NCBI RefSeq assembly: GCF_002214525.1
Contig: NZ_CP015104.1
Coordinates: 992,001 to 1,056,000, forward strand
DNA length: 64,000 nucleotides
Reading direction: 5' to 3'
DNA from: Thermococcus sp. P6
GTDB taxonomy: Archaea > Methanobacteriota_B > Thermococci > Thermococcales > Thermococcaceae
Of this stretch, positions 26,337-36,017 are shown piece by piece. Numbering within the stretch: the first letter of the stretch is position 1; every line of letters starts with the position of its first letter. The notes below the pieces were generated by a model that saw nothing but the letters and a program-made list of their open reading frames with translations, did no database searches and was not told the origin of the DNA. A program made the position numbers and the translations under genes.

Positions 26337-27443
26337 ATGAAGAGAACCGCCCTTTTGCTCGTGCTCCTCCTGCTCGGTGCGGTAGTGGCCGCTGGATGTA
26401 TTGGCGGAGAAAAGGCAACGACGGAAACGTCGACTTCTTCACCGGCAACCACCTCAAATAGCCCGACAGAGTCTTCCGGGACAACTACCTCAACGAGCTC
26501 GACAGGATCTTCTGGAACAACCACATCAACGAGTCCGACAGAGTCCTCCAGCATAACCTCGACCACCTCCGCGGAACTGGAAACGGGGTATCCAATTGAG
26601 ATCAGGGATTTCGCGAACAGAACCGTGACCATCGAAAAGAAACCCGAGCGCATCGTGAGCCTCGCACCGTCCATAACCGAGGATCTCTACTACATCGGTC
26701 AGCTGGGTTCGGTGGTCGGTGTCACGAAGTGGGCCGATTTTCCGCCGGCCGTTGCCAACATCACCCGTGTTGGCGGTTACGGTAAGTACGCTAACTTGGA
26801 GATCATAGCTTCCCTCAACCCGGACCTTATACTTGCGGACGGTTACTCGATGTCCATACTGGAGGACCTCGAAAAAATAGCCCCTGTGGTCATAATCGAT
26901 CCAAAGAACATAACGGACATCTACCGCTCGATTGAGCTCCTCGGAAAGATCACCAACAGCGAGGAGGAGGCCAGACGGGTCGTTGCCGACATGAAGGCGG
27001 AGGTGGATTACGTTACCTCAATGGTGGCTGGAGAGCCAAAACCGAAGGTGCTGTTCATAACGTGGTGGAATCCCATCTGGGTTCCCGGGAACGGCACGTT
27101 TCAGGACGACCTCATAAGGCTCGCCGGCGGCGAGAACGTGTTCCACGACGTGAACGGCTGGGCTCAGGTTAGCATGGAGCAGGTCCTCGAGAGGGACCCC
27201 GAGGTCATAATCCTCTCCTCCGGGGGCATAACGGCCGAGGAACTCTGCAACACCCCGCTTGTCGACACGAAGGCCCTAAAGGAGGGCAGGGTCTTTACCA
27301 TAAGCGACGAGAACCTCGTCTCCAGACCGGGGCCGAGGATAGTGTACGGCCTCCGGGAGATCGCCACCTACCTCCATCCCGAGGCGTTCAACTATACCTT
27401 CCAGCCGCTAACCTGCAACGCCACGGCCTCCGCCGGGGGCTGA
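26337..27443 (+). CDS. ABC transporter substrate-binding lipoprotein (cobalamin/iron-siderophore, BtuF type)
   Basis: A 368-aa lipoprotein with a type II signal peptide (lipobox AAGC, Cys at 21), a Ser/Thr-rich spacer (about 28-78, with near-repeated TESSGTTTSTS units) and a BtuF/FhuD-type binding domain: RIVSLAPSITEDLYYIG near 105, DLILADGY near 163 and a helix-linked C lobe. The spacer is expected to be O-glycosylated and to hold the binder off the membrane. No permease or ATPase gene is adjacent, so it must use components encoded elsewhere. A TTTATATAC box is at 26281-26289 and GGTGATG precedes the ATG. Confidence 0.9.
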   Translation: MKRTALLLVLLLLGAVVAAGCIGGEKATTETSTSSPATTSNSPTESSGTTTSTSSTGSSGTTTSTSPTESSSITSTTSAELETGYPIEIRDFANRTVTIEKKPERIVSLAPSITEDLYYIGQLGSVVGVTKWADFPPAVANITRVGGYGKYANLEIIASLNPDLILADGYSMSILEDLEKIAPVVIIDPKNITDIYRSIELLGKITNSEEEARRVVADMKAEVDYVTSMVAGEPKPKVLFITWWNPIWVPGNGTFQDDLIRLAGGENVFHDVNGWAQVSMEQVLERDPEVIILSSGGITAEELCNTPLVDTKALKEGRVFTISDENLVSRPGPRIVYGLREIATYLHPEAFNYTFQPLTCNATASAGG

Positions 27444-27444
27444 A

Positions 27445-27463
27445 CCCTTTATTTTTTAAAGGG
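27445..27463 (+). terminator. CCCTTTA-TTTTT-TAAAGGG hairpin
   Basis: A perfect 7-bp inverted repeat with a T5 loop follows the lipoprotein stop directly. The T-run may end that transcript, while the TTTTTTAAA part sits at the right distance (about 35 nt) to be the TATA box for the small gene at 27491. Confidence 0.5.
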
Positions 27464-27490
27464 ATCCGGGGAAGTTCCCGTGGTGATGGT

Positions 27491-27661
27491 ATGGAACGGA
27501 GGACCTTCTACCGGGTTCTTCTGGTGATAGTTCTGATCCTTGCCCTGATTTACACCCTTGGAATAGTGGGGGTTCTTCCCTTCGAGCTCAGCTACTACAT
27601 CACGATAATCATGATAATGCTCTTCCTCTACCTCCGCCTCGAGGGGAAGCTGAGGAAATAG
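27491..27661 (+). CDS. Small membrane protein (56 aa)
   Basis: A short gene with strong signals: GGTGAT then 3 nt then ATG at 27491, and a TATA-like TTTTTTAAAGG about 35 nt upstream. The 56-aa product has a basic start (MERRTFYR), two predicted transmembrane helices (about 9-28 and 34-49, separated by VLPFELSYY) and a basic end (RLEGKLRK). Both termini should face the cytoplasm. I recognise no family. It follows the orphan substrate-binding lipoprotein and may or may not relate to it. Confidence 0.65.
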   Translation: MERRTFYRVLLVIVLILALIYTLGIVGVLPFELSYYITIIMIMLFLYLRLEGKLRK

Positions 27662-27713
27662 GCGATTTTCTCTTCCGTCCCTTTTCGGAAACAAAAAAGG
27701 AGTGAAACCTTTG

Positions 27714-27738
27714 GTTTAGAATTTTTGGGTTTAAAAAC
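27714..27738 (+). promoter_or_regulatory. Promoter of the hydrogenase operon with degenerate SurR-like site
   Basis: TATA-like GGTTTAAAAAC lies at 27728-27738. Just upstream, GTTTAGAAT (27714-27722) matches the SurR half-site GTTn3AAC with one mismatch, and another GTT begins at 27729 after a 6-nt gap (the known Pyrococcus consensus is GTTn3AACn5GTT). SurR is known to activate hydrogenase operons from a site upstream of the TATA box in Pyrococcus, which is the position seen here. The match is imperfect. The leader to the GTG at 27821 would be about 60 nt. Confidence 0.4.
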
Positions 27739-27820
27739 GTTTTTTTTAGGCGGGCGAGCAGGTTAGGTTGAAGGATAAAGATGAGCATGTGAATATATGT
27801 GATCATTGGGAGGTGAGCCG

Positions 27821-28921
27821 GTGAGGTATGTTAAGCTTTCCCGGGAAAACACTTACGAGTTCCTGGAACGTCTGAAAAGCTTCGGGAAGCTCTACGGCCC
27901 TGTGAAGGTCTCTGAGAAGTTTTACGACTTCAGGGAAATAGATGATGTTAGGAAAGTGGAGTTTGACTACGTCAGAACCCTCATGCCTCCAAAGAAGTTC
28001 TTCTTACCCCCAAGGGAGAAGATGTTCGAGTTCAACCTTGAAAAGAACGAATACAGGGAAAACGTGCCTGAAGTCGAGCCTCTGGTTATTTTCGGCCTGC
28101 ATTCCTGCGACATCCATGGCCTCAAGATACTGGATAGCGTTTACCTCGATGAGTTCCCCGACAAGTACTACAAAATGAGGCGGGAGAAGAGCGTAATCAT
28201 AGGACTAAGCTGTATGCCGGACGAATACTGCTTCTGTAACCTTGTGGGGACGGATTTCGCTCAGGATGGCTTCGACCTCTTCCTTCACGAGCTTCCGGAC
28301 GGATGGCTCATCAGGGTCGGGAGCAGAAGGGGTCATGAAATCGTTGATGGGAACATAGAACTCTTCGAGGAAGTTACCAGGGATGACGTCTGCAACTTCA
28401 GGGATTTTGAGGGAAGGAGGGCTCGTGCCTTCAGATACCATGAGGAATGGGACGACATCCGTTACCTCCTCGAGCTGGAAGCAGAACATCCCCTATGGGA
28501 AGAGGAAGCGAAAAAGTGCTTCGCCTGCGGGAACTGCACCACCACCTGTCCGACGTGTCGCTGCTACGAGGTTCAGGACGTTGTGAGCATAGACGGGAGG
28601 AGCGGCTATCGTGAGAGACGCTGGGACTCGTGCCAGTTCCGGAGCCATGGACTCGTTGCCGGCGGCCACAACTTCAGACCAACCAAAAAAGCCCGCTTTA
28701 TGAACAGATACCTGTGCAAGATGTCCCTCAACGAGAAGCTGGGGATTAGCTTCTGCGTTGGCTGTGGGAGGTGCACCTACTTCTGCCCGGCCGGGATAAA
28801 CTTCCTTGAGAACCTCAGAAAGATAGCCGGCTACACGGAGGTGTGCTGCCCACCCCGGATATCTGGGGAGATACCGAAAAAGGGGTTTGCATACGTTAAG
28901 ACTCGGGGTGATGGGTTATGA
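27821..28921 (+). CDS. hydB: Sulfhydrogenase I beta subunit (iron-sulfur)
   Basis: A 366-aa electron-transfer subunit of the soluble NADP-dependent [NiFe] hydrogenase of Thermococcales. It carries ferredoxin-type clusters: [14 protein letters not shown] from residue 233 and [12 protein letters not shown] from residue 312, plus earlier Cys pairs. The sequence is very close in layout to Pyrococcus SHI beta ([18 protein letters not shown] start, [22 protein letters not shown] block). I begin it at GTG 27821, preceded by GGGAGGTGA; it then starts VRYVKL like its homologues. Beta and gamma together form the sulfur-reductase/NADPH module. It is first of four genes overlapping by 4 nt or less. Confidence 0.95.
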   Translation: MRYVKLSRENTYEFLERLKSFGKLYGPVKVSEKFYDFREIDDVRKVEFDYVRTLMPPKKFFLPPREKMFEFNLEKNEYRENVPEVEPLVIFGLHSCDIHGLKILDSVYLDEFPDKYYKMRREKSVIIGLSCMPDEYCFCNLVGTDFAQDGFDLFLHELPDGWLIRVGSRRGHEIVDGNIELFEEVTRDDVCNFRDFEGRRARAFRYHEEWDDIRYLLELEAEHPLWEEEAKKCFACGNCTTTCPTCRCYEVQDVVSIDGRSGYRERRWDSCQFRSHGLVAGGHNFRPTKKARFMNRYLCKMSLNEKLGISFCVGCGRCTYFCPAGINFLENLRKIAGYTEVCCPPRISGEIPKKGFAYVKTRGDGL

Positions 28922-29805
28922 AGGAGCTTAACCTGCCGAAGGAGATTCTGATGCCCAACGATAACCCCTACTCCCTCCACAGGGCCAAGGTGCTTAGGAT
29001 TTACCCCCTGACCGATAAGGAAAAGCTATTCCTCTTTCGATTCGAGGATCCACAGCTGGCCGAAAGCTGGACGTTCAGGCCGGGACAGTTCGTCCAGCTC
29101 ACCGTACCCGGTGTGGGTGAGGTGCCGATAAGCTTGTGCTCGTCCCCCATGAGAAGGGGTTTCTTCGAGCTGTGCATCAGGAAGGCCGGTAGAGTTACGA
29201 CGGTAATACACAGGCTTAAACCCAATGATAGAGTTCTCGTCAGGGGACCTTACGGGAACGGCTTCCCGGTCGATGAGTGGGAGGGCATGGATCTGCTCCT
29301 CATAGCCGCGGGTCTCGGAACGGCACCCCTGAGAAGTGTGTTCCTTTACGCCATGGACCACCGCTGGAGGTACGGCAACATAACCTTCATCAACACCGCC
29401 CGTTACGGCAAAGATCTGCTCTTCTACAGGGAACTCGAGGCCATGAAAGACATGGCCGAGGCGGAGAACGTTAGGATAATCCAGAGCGTGACGAGGGACC
29501 CCGACTGGCCCGGGCGTCACGGAAGGCCTCAGAAGTTCATTGCCGAAGCCAACACCGACCCGAAGAAGACGGCCGTGGCGATCTGCGGCCCCCCGAGAAT
29601 GTACAGGTCGGTCTTTGAGCACCTCATAAACTACGGTTACCGCCCGGAGAACATCTTTGTCACGCTCGAGAGGAAGATGAAGTGCGGGATAGGAAAATGC
29701 GGCCACTGCAACGTTGGAACGAGCACCAGCTGGAAGTACGTCTGCAGGGACGGGCCGGTCTTCACCTACTTCGACATAGTGTCAACTCCGGGTTTACTCG
29801 ACTGA
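28918..29805 (+). CDS. hydG: Sulfhydrogenase I gamma subunit (FAD/NADP-binding)
   Basis: A 295-aa flavoprotein of the ferredoxin-NADP reductase fold. FAD-binding elements are [22 protein letters not shown] near 60, NADP-binding elements are [15 protein letters not shown] near 126, and the C-terminal [2Fe-2S] ligands are C256, C261, C264 and C276. It accepts electrons from NADPH and passes them through the beta-subunit clusters to the hydrogenase dimer. The start ATG overlaps the hydB stop (ATGA). The next ATG-like position, MNLPKE in Pyrococcus, corresponds to residues 4-6 here, so the N-terminus may be 3 residues shorter in relatives. Confidence 0.95.
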   Translation: MKELNLPKEILMPNDNPYSLHRAKVLRIYPLTDKEKLFLFRFEDPQLAESWTFRPGQFVQLTVPGVGEVPISLCSSPMRRGFFELCIRKAGRVTTVIHRLKPNDRVLVRGPYGNGFPVDEWEGMDLLLIAAGLGTAPLRSVFLYAMDHRWRYGNITFINTARYGKDLLFYRELEAMKDMAEAENVRIIQSVTRDPDWPGRHGRPQKFIAEANTDPKKTAVAICGPPRMYRSVFEHLINYGYRPENIFVTLERKMKCGIGKCGHCNVGTSTSWKYVCRDGPVFTYFDIVSTPGLLD

Positions 29806-29815
29806 GGTGGTCGGT

Positions 29816-30601
29816 ATGGGAAAGATCAGGATCGGATTTTATGCTCTAACCTCATGCTACGGCTGTCAGCTTCAGTTCGCCATGATGGACGAGATACTAA
29901 GCCTGCTTCCCGGGGTTGAGCTCGTCTGCTGGTACATGGTTGACAGGAACAGCAGGGAGGATGAGCCCGTGGATATAGCCTTCATCGAGGGAAGCGTTTC
30001 AACGGAGGAAGAGGTTGAGCTCGTGAAGAAAATCCGGGAGAACGCTAAAACCGTCGTTGCCGTCGGTGCCTGTGCCACCCAGGGCGGTGTTCAGAGCTGG
30101 GACGATAAACCGCTCGAAGAACTCTGGAAGACCGTTTACGGGGATGCAACCGTTAAGTTCCGGCCGAGGAAGGCCGAACCCGTCGAGAACTTCATCAAGG
30201 TCGATTACAGGATCTACGGCTGTCCACCGGAGAAGAAGGACTTCATCTACACCATTGGGACGCTCCTCATAGGCTCCTGGCCCGAGGACATAGACTATCC
30301 CGTATGTCTTGAATGCAGGCTGAGGGGCAATTCCTGCGTGCTTATAGAGAAGGGTGAGCCCTGCCTCGGCCCCGTAACGAGGGCGGGCTGTGACGCGAGG
30401 TGTCCGGGCTACGGGATAGCCTGCATAGGTTGCAGGGGGGCCATAGGTTACGACGTTGCCTACTTCGATTCGCTCGCGCAAACCCTGAAGGAGAAAGGCC
30501 TCACAAAGGAGGAGATAATCGAGAGGATGAAGATCTTCAACGGTCACAACCCCCGGATTGAGGAGATGGTCGGGAGCATGTTCAGGGAGGTGGAAAAATG
30601 A
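29816..30601 (+). CDS. hydD: Sulfhydrogenase I delta subunit ([NiFe] small subunit)
   Basis: A 261-aa small subunit of the [NiFe] hydrogenase, holding three 4Fe-4S clusters. Cys14 and Cys17 (SCYGCQ), the Cys of GACATQGG near 87, and CPP near 134 bind the cluster proximal to the NiFe site; later [11 protein letters not shown] and [11 protein letters not shown] bind the others. Length equals the Pyrococcus SHI delta subunit. I start at ATG 29816, after GAGGTGGTCGG; a GTG at 29807 lies in the ribosome-binding site. Stop overlaps the hydA start. Confidence 0.95.
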   Translation: MGKIRIGFYALTSCYGCQLQFAMMDEILSLLPGVELVCWYMVDRNSREDEPVDIAFIEGSVSTEEEVELVKKIRENAKTVVAVGACATQGGVQSWDDKPLEELWKTVYGDATVKFRPRKAEPVENFIKVDYRIYGCPPEKKDFIYTIGTLLIGSWPEDIDYPVCLECRLRGNSCVLIEKGEPCLGPVTRAGCDARCPGYGIACIGCRGAIGYDVAYFDSLAQTLKEKGLTKEEIIERMKIFNGHNPRIEEMVGSMFREVEK

Positions 30602-31881
30602 AGAACGTTTACCTTCCTATAACCATCGATCACGTGGCGCGCATTGAGGGAAAGAGCGGCGTGAAGATACTCGTGGGGGAGGATGGGGTTAAGGAGGTTA
30701 AGCTCGAGATCATCGAGGGTCCGAGGTTCTTCGAGGCCATAACCATTGGCAAGAAACTCGAGGAGGCTCTGGCGGTTTATCCCAGGATATGCTCCTTCTG
30801 TGCGGCATCCCATAAACTCACCGCCGTCGAGGCGGCTGAGAAGGCCGTCGGCTTTACCCCAAGGGAGGAAATTCAGGCCCTGAGGGAGGTTCTCTACATA
30901 GGTGACGTGATAGAGAGCCACGCCCTTCACCTTTACCTCCTCGTGCTGCCGGATTACGCCGGCTACTCGAACCCATTCGACATGGCCGATAGGTACAGGA
31001 AGGAGATAGGCATAGCCCTCGAGCTTAAGAACCTCGGCAGTGCCATCATGGACGAACTCGGTTCGAGGGCGATACATCAGGAGAACGTCGTCCTCGGGGG
31101 CTTTGGAAAACTTCCGGACAGATTCACGCTGGAGAAATTGGAGGAGAGGCTTAAGGAGGCACTCCCAAAGGCGGAATACACCTTTGAGCTTTTCAGCAAG
31201 CTGGAATCTTATGAAGAAGTCGAAGGACCGATAACCCACCTCTCGGTGAAGCCCCGCGGGGAGTACAGCGTGTACGGGGATAGATTAAAGGCCAGCGATG
31301 GGAACGAGTTTCCGAGCGAGGATTACAGAAAGCACATAAGGGAGTTTGTGGTGGAGCACAGCTTTGCCAAGCACTCCCACTACCACGGAAAACCCTTTAT
31401 GGTGGGGAGCATATCGAGGGTGGTCAACAACCATGAAAGGCTTTACGGAAGGGCAAAGGAGCTCTACGAGAGCCACAGGGACCTTTTAAGGCCCACCAAT
31501 CCCTTTTCCAACAACCTCGCTCAGGCCCTCGAGCTGGTTTACTTCACAGAGAGGGCCATCGACCTGATAGATGAGGTCCTTGCAAAGTGGCCTGTGAGAC
31601 CGAGGGATAACGTCGAGGTGAAGGACGGTTTCGGCGTCTCCACCACGGAAGCCCCCCGCGGGGTGCTCGTTTACGCCCTGAAGGTCGAGGAAGGAAGGGT
31701 TGCCTACGCCGATATAATAACGCCGACCGCCTTTAACCTCGCCATGATGGAGAGGCACGTCAGGATGATGGCGGAGAAACACTACAGGGACGATCCTGAG
31801 AGGCTCAAGCTCCTTGCGGAGATGGTGGTAAGGGCCTACGATCCGTGCATCTCCTGTTCCGTCCACGTGGCGAGGCTCTAA
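30598..31881 (+). CDS. hydA: Sulfhydrogenase I alpha subunit ([NiFe] catalytic)
   Basis: A 427-aa large subunit with the four NiFe-ligating cysteines: C65 and C68 (RICSFC) and C417 and C420 (DPCISC), plus H423. The sequence ends HVARL; in this family a protease removes the tail after that His, here four residues. The hydrogenase catalyses reversible H2 oxidation coupled to NADP and was first described as a sulfhydrogenase. The matching maturation protease is the next gene. A T8 run (31883-31890) follows the stop and may partly terminate transcription before the protease gene. Confidence 0.96.
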   Translation: MKNVYLPITIDHVARIEGKSGVKILVGEDGVKEVKLEIIEGPRFFEAITIGKKLEEALAVYPRICSFCAASHKLTAVEAAEKAVGFTPREEIQALREVLYIGDVIESHALHLYLLVLPDYAGYSNPFDMADRYRKEIGIALELKNLGSAIMDELGSRAIHQENVVLGGFGKLPDRFTLEKLEERLKEALPKAEYTFELFSKLESYEEVEGPITHLSVKPRGEYSVYGDRLKASDGNEFPSEDYRKHIREFVVEHSFAKHSHYHGKPFMVGSISRVVNNHERLYGRAKELYESHRDLLRPTNPFSNNLAQALELVYFTERAIDLIDEVLAKWPVRPRDNVEVKDGFGVSTTEAPRGVLVYALKVEEGRVAYADIITPTAFNLAMMERHVRMMAEKHYRDDPERLKLLAEMVVRAYDPCISCSVHVARL

Positions 31882-31910
31882 CTTTTTTTTCAATTCAGGG
31901 CGGTGGTCCT

Positions 31911-32360
31911 GTGGAAACGCTCGTCCTTGCCCTCGGTAACGAGCTGATGAAGGACGACGGGGTGGGCATTAAAGTGGGTAGAATACTGCTTGAAAAAGGT
32001 TACAACGTTCTCGAGGTGGGCACCGACATCTTCAGGCTCTCGAGCTATTACGGGGGGGAAGGGAGGATCGTAATAATCGATGCCGTCCTGAGCAGCGAAC
32101 TGGAACCCGGGGAGGTGATTCACCTTCGGGGGGATGAGATATTCGAGAAACTCAGGGGTGAAATAAGAAGCGCCCATTTCATGGGTGCCATAGACGGGCT
32201 TAGGCTTTTGATGTTGCTCGACGAACGCCTTTCTATGGTTGATGTCCACTTCATCGGCGTCGTTGTGAAGGAGATAGGCCTCGGGACTGAGCTCAGCAGG
32301 GAGGTGGAAAAGGGCCTGAGTAAAGCTGTCGAACTCGTTGAAGAATTGTGTAAAAACTGA
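31911..32360 (+). CDS. Hydrogenase maturation endopeptidase
   Basis: A 149-aa HybD/HycI-type peptidase. Family signs are LALGNELMKDDGVGIKV at 6-22 with the nickel-probing Glu and Asp, IVIIDAV with a second Asp near 56, and AHFMGAID with a His near 91. It should cleave the C-terminal tail of HydA after nickel insertion. I start it at GTG 31911, which has GGTGGT 3 nt upstream; the longer open frame begins inside hydA. Its position next to hydBGDA supports a dedicated role. Confidence 0.9.
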   Translation: METLVLALGNELMKDDGVGIKVGRILLEKGYNVLEVGTDIFRLSSYYGGEGRIVIIDAVLSSELEPGEVIHLRGDEIFEKLRGEIRSAHFMGAIDGLRLLMLLDERLSMVDVHFIGVVVKEIGLGTELSREVEKGLSKAVELVEELCKN

Positions 32361-32371
32361 ACCCTCGAAAA

Positions 32372-34273
32372 TCAGGCGAAAAGCGGGAGGGCCTCCCTCA
32401 CGCGTTTGAGGAGCTCCCTCTTCTCATCGCCCTCCTCGAGGGCTACCTCGAGAACCTCGTCTATGGTGTCCACGGGGACAATCCTTATCCTCTCCGCCTT
32501 ATCCCTGCTCAGGAACACGTCCTTTTCGTTGCTCCGGGGTATTATCACGGTCTTTATGCCCGCCTCTATGGCGGCTTCTATCTTCGGGGTTGCGCCGCCT
32601 ATCGGGAGCACCTCCCCCCTGACGCTCAAAGAGCCGGTCATCGCCACGTCCTGCCTTATCGGGATTCCCTCGAGGGCGGATATAACTGCAGTTGCCACGC
32701 TTATGCTCGCGCTGTCTCCTTCGACGCCCTCGTACGTCTGAAGGAACTGAACGTGTATGTCGTACCTGCTTATGTCCTCCCCCTTGTAGCGCTTGATTAT
32801 CGCCGAGACGTTCTGAACGGCCTCCTTCGCTATCTCGCCGAGCTTTCCCGTGACTATGATCCTGCCCTCCTCCCTGCTGGCGGCGGGGGCAACAACCGCC
32901 TCTATCGGGAGCACTATACCGCTCTGTTCACCTATGACGGCCAGTCCGTTGACGCGGCCAATCTCGCTTCCCTCGGTCTTGATAACCTGATACTCCTTCT
33001 TGTTCTCAATGTACCAATCCGCAAGCTGCTTCTCGAGGGGTTTCGCCATCCTTATGGCCTCGAGAACGTCCTCCCGCTCCACGTACTTCCTGCCCTTTTT
33101 CACCGCTATGTCCCCTGCTGCCCTCACGATGCCGCCAAGGTCACGGAGACGGAGCGTCAGGTGCCCCTTCCTCCCGGCGCGCTTCTGGGCCTCGCGTACT
33201 ATCTCCTCAACGGCCTCGCGCGTGAAGTGCGGGATCTTGCCGTCGCGCTTTACCTCCTGAGCAACGAACTGGACGAGCTTTTTCCTGTTTTCGAGCGTGT
33301 CCGGCATCGTGGTGCGCATGTACACCTCGTAACCGTACCCCCTGATACGGGAGCGAAGCGCGGGATGCATCTTGTCGACCGTATCCAGATTGCCCGCAGC
33401 AACTAGGATGAAGTCGCAGGGAACGGGTTCCGTTCTTACCATAGCACCGCTTGAGAGCTCGCTCTGGCCGGTTATGGGCATCTTCTTCTCCTGCATAGCC
33501 GTAAGGAGGCTCTGCTGCATCTTTATGTCGAGGGTGGCGATCTCGTCTATGAAGAGGACGCCCCTGTGGGCGCGGTGTATCATGCCGGGCTCAACCCTCT
33601 CGTGGGCCGGCGTTCCAAGACCGCCGCTCTGGAAAGGGTCGTGGCGTACGTCCCCAAGGAGCGCACCCGCATGAGCGCCCGTGGCATCAACGAAGGGCGC
33701 CTTATTCCTCCCGCAGTTGTCCACGAGGAGTTTTGGAACGAGGGCCTGATTTTTGAACCTCATGTTGGAGATTACCATTATGCTGAGCAGTATGACGAAG
33801 AGTCCCATGAGGAGGATCTCGGGGGTTCTTGCCATTAAGACGGCCAGCACCACGGTGAAAACAACGAAGAGGAGCAGGTATGATTTTGTGTTCTCCTGAT
33901 TCTTGGCCTTTTCACGGTACCTTTCAACTATCCTTTTCCCATTACATGCAGGAACGGTCTTTATCCGGGGCATGTTTTCGTCTTCGGGATTTGGAAAGAC
34001 GAGTATATCCTCGAGGTTTTCGGTGGGAAGGAGCTCGGCCATGGCCTGACCGAGCATTGACTTGCCGGTTCCCGGTTCACCGATGAGCAAGACGTGCCTT
34101 TTCTGGTTTGCGGCCGTTTTTATAACCTCAACCGCATGATCCTGTCCTATGACCTGATCTATGAGCTTATCGGGGACCCTTATATCCTCGGTTGTGGTGA
34201 ACTCTATCCCCAGCTCGATTCTCTCTCCGTATTCCACGGGGGTCACTTCCTTACTGACGTTCTCTTCCCCCAT
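32372..34273 (-). CDS. lonB: Archaeal ATP-dependent Lon protease (LonB, membrane-bound)
   Basis: A 633-aa membrane-anchored Lon. Walker A is GEPGTGKS at 65-72; two transmembrane helices (about 132-148 and 152-169) are inserted in the AAA+ domain; Walker B is GVLFIDE near 258; the Ser-Lys dyad is S521 (GDSAS) and K564 (GGATPK). It is the main ATP-dependent quality-control protease beside the proteasome in archaea. No intein is present, unlike some Pyrococcus copies. The promoter has a GTTATAAAT box at about 34318-34326; the ribosome-binding site GAGAGGG is less regular than in neighbours. It converges with the hydrogenase protease gene. Confidence 0.95.
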   Translation of the reverse strand: MGEENVSKEVTPVEYGERIELGIEFTTTEDIRVPDKLIDQVIGQDHAVEVIKTAANQKRHVLLIGEPGTGKSMLGQAMAELLPTENLEDILVFPNPEDENMPRIKTVPACNGKRIVERYREKAKNQENTKSYLLLFVVFTVVLAVLMARTPEILLMGLFVILLSIMVISNMRFKNQALVPKLLVDNCGRNKAPFVDATGAHAGALLGDVRHDPFQSGGLGTPAHERVEPGMIHRAHRGVLFIDEIATLDIKMQQSLLTAMQEKKMPITGQSELSSGAMVRTEPVPCDFILVAAGNLDTVDKMHPALRSRIRGYGYEVYMRTTMPDTLENRKKLVQFVAQEVKRDGKIPHFTREAVEEIVREAQKRAGRKGHLTLRLRDLGGIVRAAGDIAVKKGRKYVEREDVLEAIRMAKPLEKQLADWYIENKKEYQVIKTEGSEIGRVNGLAVIGEQSGIVLPIEAVVAPAASREEGRIIVTGKLGEIAKEAVQNVSAIIKRYKGEDISRYDIHVQFLQTYEGVEGDSASISVATAVISALEGIPIRQDVAMTGSLSVRGEVLPIGGATPKIEAAIEAGIKTVIIPRSNEKDVFLSRDKAERIRIVPVDTIDEVLEVALEEGDEKRELLKRVREALPLFA

Positions 34274-34388
34274 CTTCTTTCCCTCTCTTCATCCCTCTGA
34301 TCGTGAGATGGCGGGGGGATTTATAACTTTTTTGAGGTGGCGGAAAAGCTAAAATACAACCTCGCGCACAGGAACTCCGGTGGGGAAG

Positions 34389-35189
34389 ATGAAGATCCGG
34401 GATCAGATCGTGTTTACCGCACGTCACGGGAACTGGAAGGTGGCCCACAGGCTCATCGATATGGAGGACGAGAAGGTGGCCCACTTCATAGCGGGCATCG
34501 CCAACACCATTAACCCGAAGATACCCGAGTACCTCACGGGCATAATGAACGTCAGCGGAATAATGAGCCTCGCCGAGGAGCTCAGGAGAAAGGAACTGAG
34601 CGATGCTATTGTTGCCCTTAAATCCCGGGGAACCTCGACAAAGCTCGGCAGACTTGTTTTTGAGGAGGACAAAAAGCTCAAGAAGCATCTCGTCACGGTT
34701 GCCAGAGCGGTTCTCGTCAGGGAAACGCTCTCCGGGAAGGTGCCCCTGGATTATCCGGAGGGGCCTCTGGAGGGGGTTGAGATCGTCTTCCCCTACGCGG
34801 AGGACCACGTCAACTTCGTGGCGTTCCACACGCAGGGAAAAACGAAGTGGAGGGCCGTCAGGAGGATCATCATCGACGAGAAGACCCCAATGGAGGACGT
34901 TGCGAGGGTCCTCGCGAGCATAAACGAGAGCATCACCCTCAAACTGCCCACCTACGCTGGAATAGACACCGGGGGAATAGAGCGGTGGTTCGGCGAATAC
35001 AGGAAGGTGAAGAAGGGGGAGATACCGGCGGTTATTGAAAAGTACAGGCACTTTCAGGCGAGGAATTACGCCCCCGCGGGTTTTGAGGAGCATGCAAGGA
35101 TCTACGCCCTTAGAACTGCCCTCGAAAAGATCGGGTTGCCCCTGGATGTTCCAGCGAAGAGCCTTGAGAAGTATCTGGAGAAGAAATGA
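34389..35189 (+). CDS. Conserved hypothetical protein
   Basis: I do not recognise this 266-aa soluble protein. It is mostly helical at the N-terminus (DEKVAHFIAGIANTINPKIPEYL) with an alpha/beta middle (GVEIVFPYAEDHVNFVAFHT) and a conserved-looking ARNYAPAGFEEHARIYALR segment near 220. No transmembrane segment, cofactor motif or metal site is clear; a single EHxxxxA stretch is not diagnostic. The ATG at 34389 has GGTGG 5 nt upstream and a CTAAAATAC box about 35 nt upstream. It is followed after 9 nt by the JAMM peptidase gene, probably on the same mRNA. Confidence 0.7.
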   Translation: MKIRDQIVFTARHGNWKVAHRLIDMEDEKVAHFIAGIANTINPKIPEYLTGIMNVSGIMSLAEELRRKELSDAIVALKSRGTSTKLGRLVFEEDKKLKKHLVTVARAVLVRETLSGKVPLDYPEGPLEGVEIVFPYAEDHVNFVAFHTQGKTKWRAVRRIIIDEKTPMEDVARVLASINESITLKLPTYAGIDTGGIERWFGEYRKVKKGEIPAVIEKYRHFQARNYAPAGFEEHARIYALRTALEKIGLPLDVPAKSLEKYLEKK

Positions 35190-35198
35190 GGGAGGAAC

Positions 35199-35570
35199 AT
35201 GGAAAGGGTCAGGATCAGGCGGGAGCTCATGGATTACCTGCTGGAGCTCGCCCGCGACTTCTATCCCAACGAATTCGCAGGTTTCCTGAGGGAACGGGAC
35301 GGGGTATTCGAGGAGGTCCTCATAGCTCCGGATCCCCACTTCGGCAGGGGGTCCGCCTTCTTCAACCCGTGGATGTTGCCCCACGACGAGAGCGTGAAGG
35401 GAACGGTCCATTCCCATCCCGGACCGAATCCCCGTCCGTCGGGAGCGGATCTGAGCTTCTTTTCGAAGTTCGGAGGGGTTCACCTGATAATCGCCTACCC
35501 CTTCGTGGAGGAGAGCGTTAGGGCGTACGGAAGCGATGGGAGGGAGCTTCCCATAGAAATCGTGGACTGA
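35199..35570 (+). CDS. JAMM/MPN+ metallopeptidase
   Basis: A 123-aa single-domain JAMM protein with the complete zinc site: Glu25, and H71-x-H73 followed by ten residues and D84, with Ser81 in place. The best-studied archaeal relatives, PfJAMM1 and HvJAMM1, remove ubiquitin-like SAMP modifiers (desampylases). It begins with GGGAGGAAC before ATG and sits 9 nt after the hypothetical gene at 34389. No SAMP or E1 gene is close by, so the role is taken from the family. Confidence 0.9.
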   Translation: MERVRIRRELMDYLLELARDFYPNEFAGFLRERDGVFEEVLIAPDPHFGRGSAFFNPWMLPHDESVKGTVHSHPGPNPRPSGADLSFFSKFGGVHLIIAYPFVEESVRAYGSDGRELPIEIVD

Positions 35571-35638
35571 GACGGAAAAGTGTTAAAAGCGTTCATATGA
35601 ATTTAAAGGTAGTTGTTACTCCCGGACGGTGGTTGAGG

Positions 35639-36016
35639 ATGAAGGTTAAGGACTTCCTTGACGGGCTGGATCCGAAGCAGAGGGAGAGGTTAAGCCACCT
35701 CGCGGAAACCGGAGCCCTCATCGATCTCGAGGGGGAGGTCGATGTCTCAATAGATGGGGACGTCATGGAGTTTCTGAAGGCCCTCTCGAACCCCCTGAGG
35801 CTGAGGATACTCAAGCTCCTTAAGGAGGGATGGCTCTGCGTGTGCCTCATAGCCACGATACTGAAGCGGGATCAGACCCTGATAAGCCACCACTTGCGTA
35901 TCCTTAAGTCCCTTGGACTGTTGAAGGAGCGCAGGGAAGGTAAGATGCGCTTCTACAGGACCGACACCGAAATCCTGAGGGAGTACCTCTCCAGAGTGAG
36001 CTCGGAGCTGGTGTAA
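35639..36016 (+). CDS. ArsR-type metalloregulator
   Basis: A 125-aa winged-helix protein of the ArsR/SmtB type. The recognition region is CLIATILKRDQTLISHHLRILKSLGL. The pair C67-V-C69 (LCVCL) matches the ELCVCDL metal-binding helix of arsenic/antimony or cadmium sensors, so thiophilic metal sensing is possible. I use ATG 35639 because GGTGGTTGAG precedes it; the frame extends to 35597 without similarity. A TGAATTTAAAGG box lies at about 35596-35606. The next gene, MazG, starts 2 nt after the stop, which suggests one transcript; no metal efflux gene is adjacent. Confidence 0.85.
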   Translation: MKVKDFLDGLDPKQRERLSHLAETGALIDLEGEVDVSIDGDVMEFLKALSNPLRLRILKLLKEGWLCVCLIATILKRDQTLISHHLRILKSLGLLKERREGKMRFYRTDTEILREYLSRVSSELV

Positions 36017-36017
36017 C

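Noticed and set aside
27789-27800. GAATATATG as TATA box of the hydrogenase operon
   Set aside because: It lies only about 25 nt before the GTG and would place the start at the codon despite a good ribosome-binding site; the box at 27728 gives a sensible leader.
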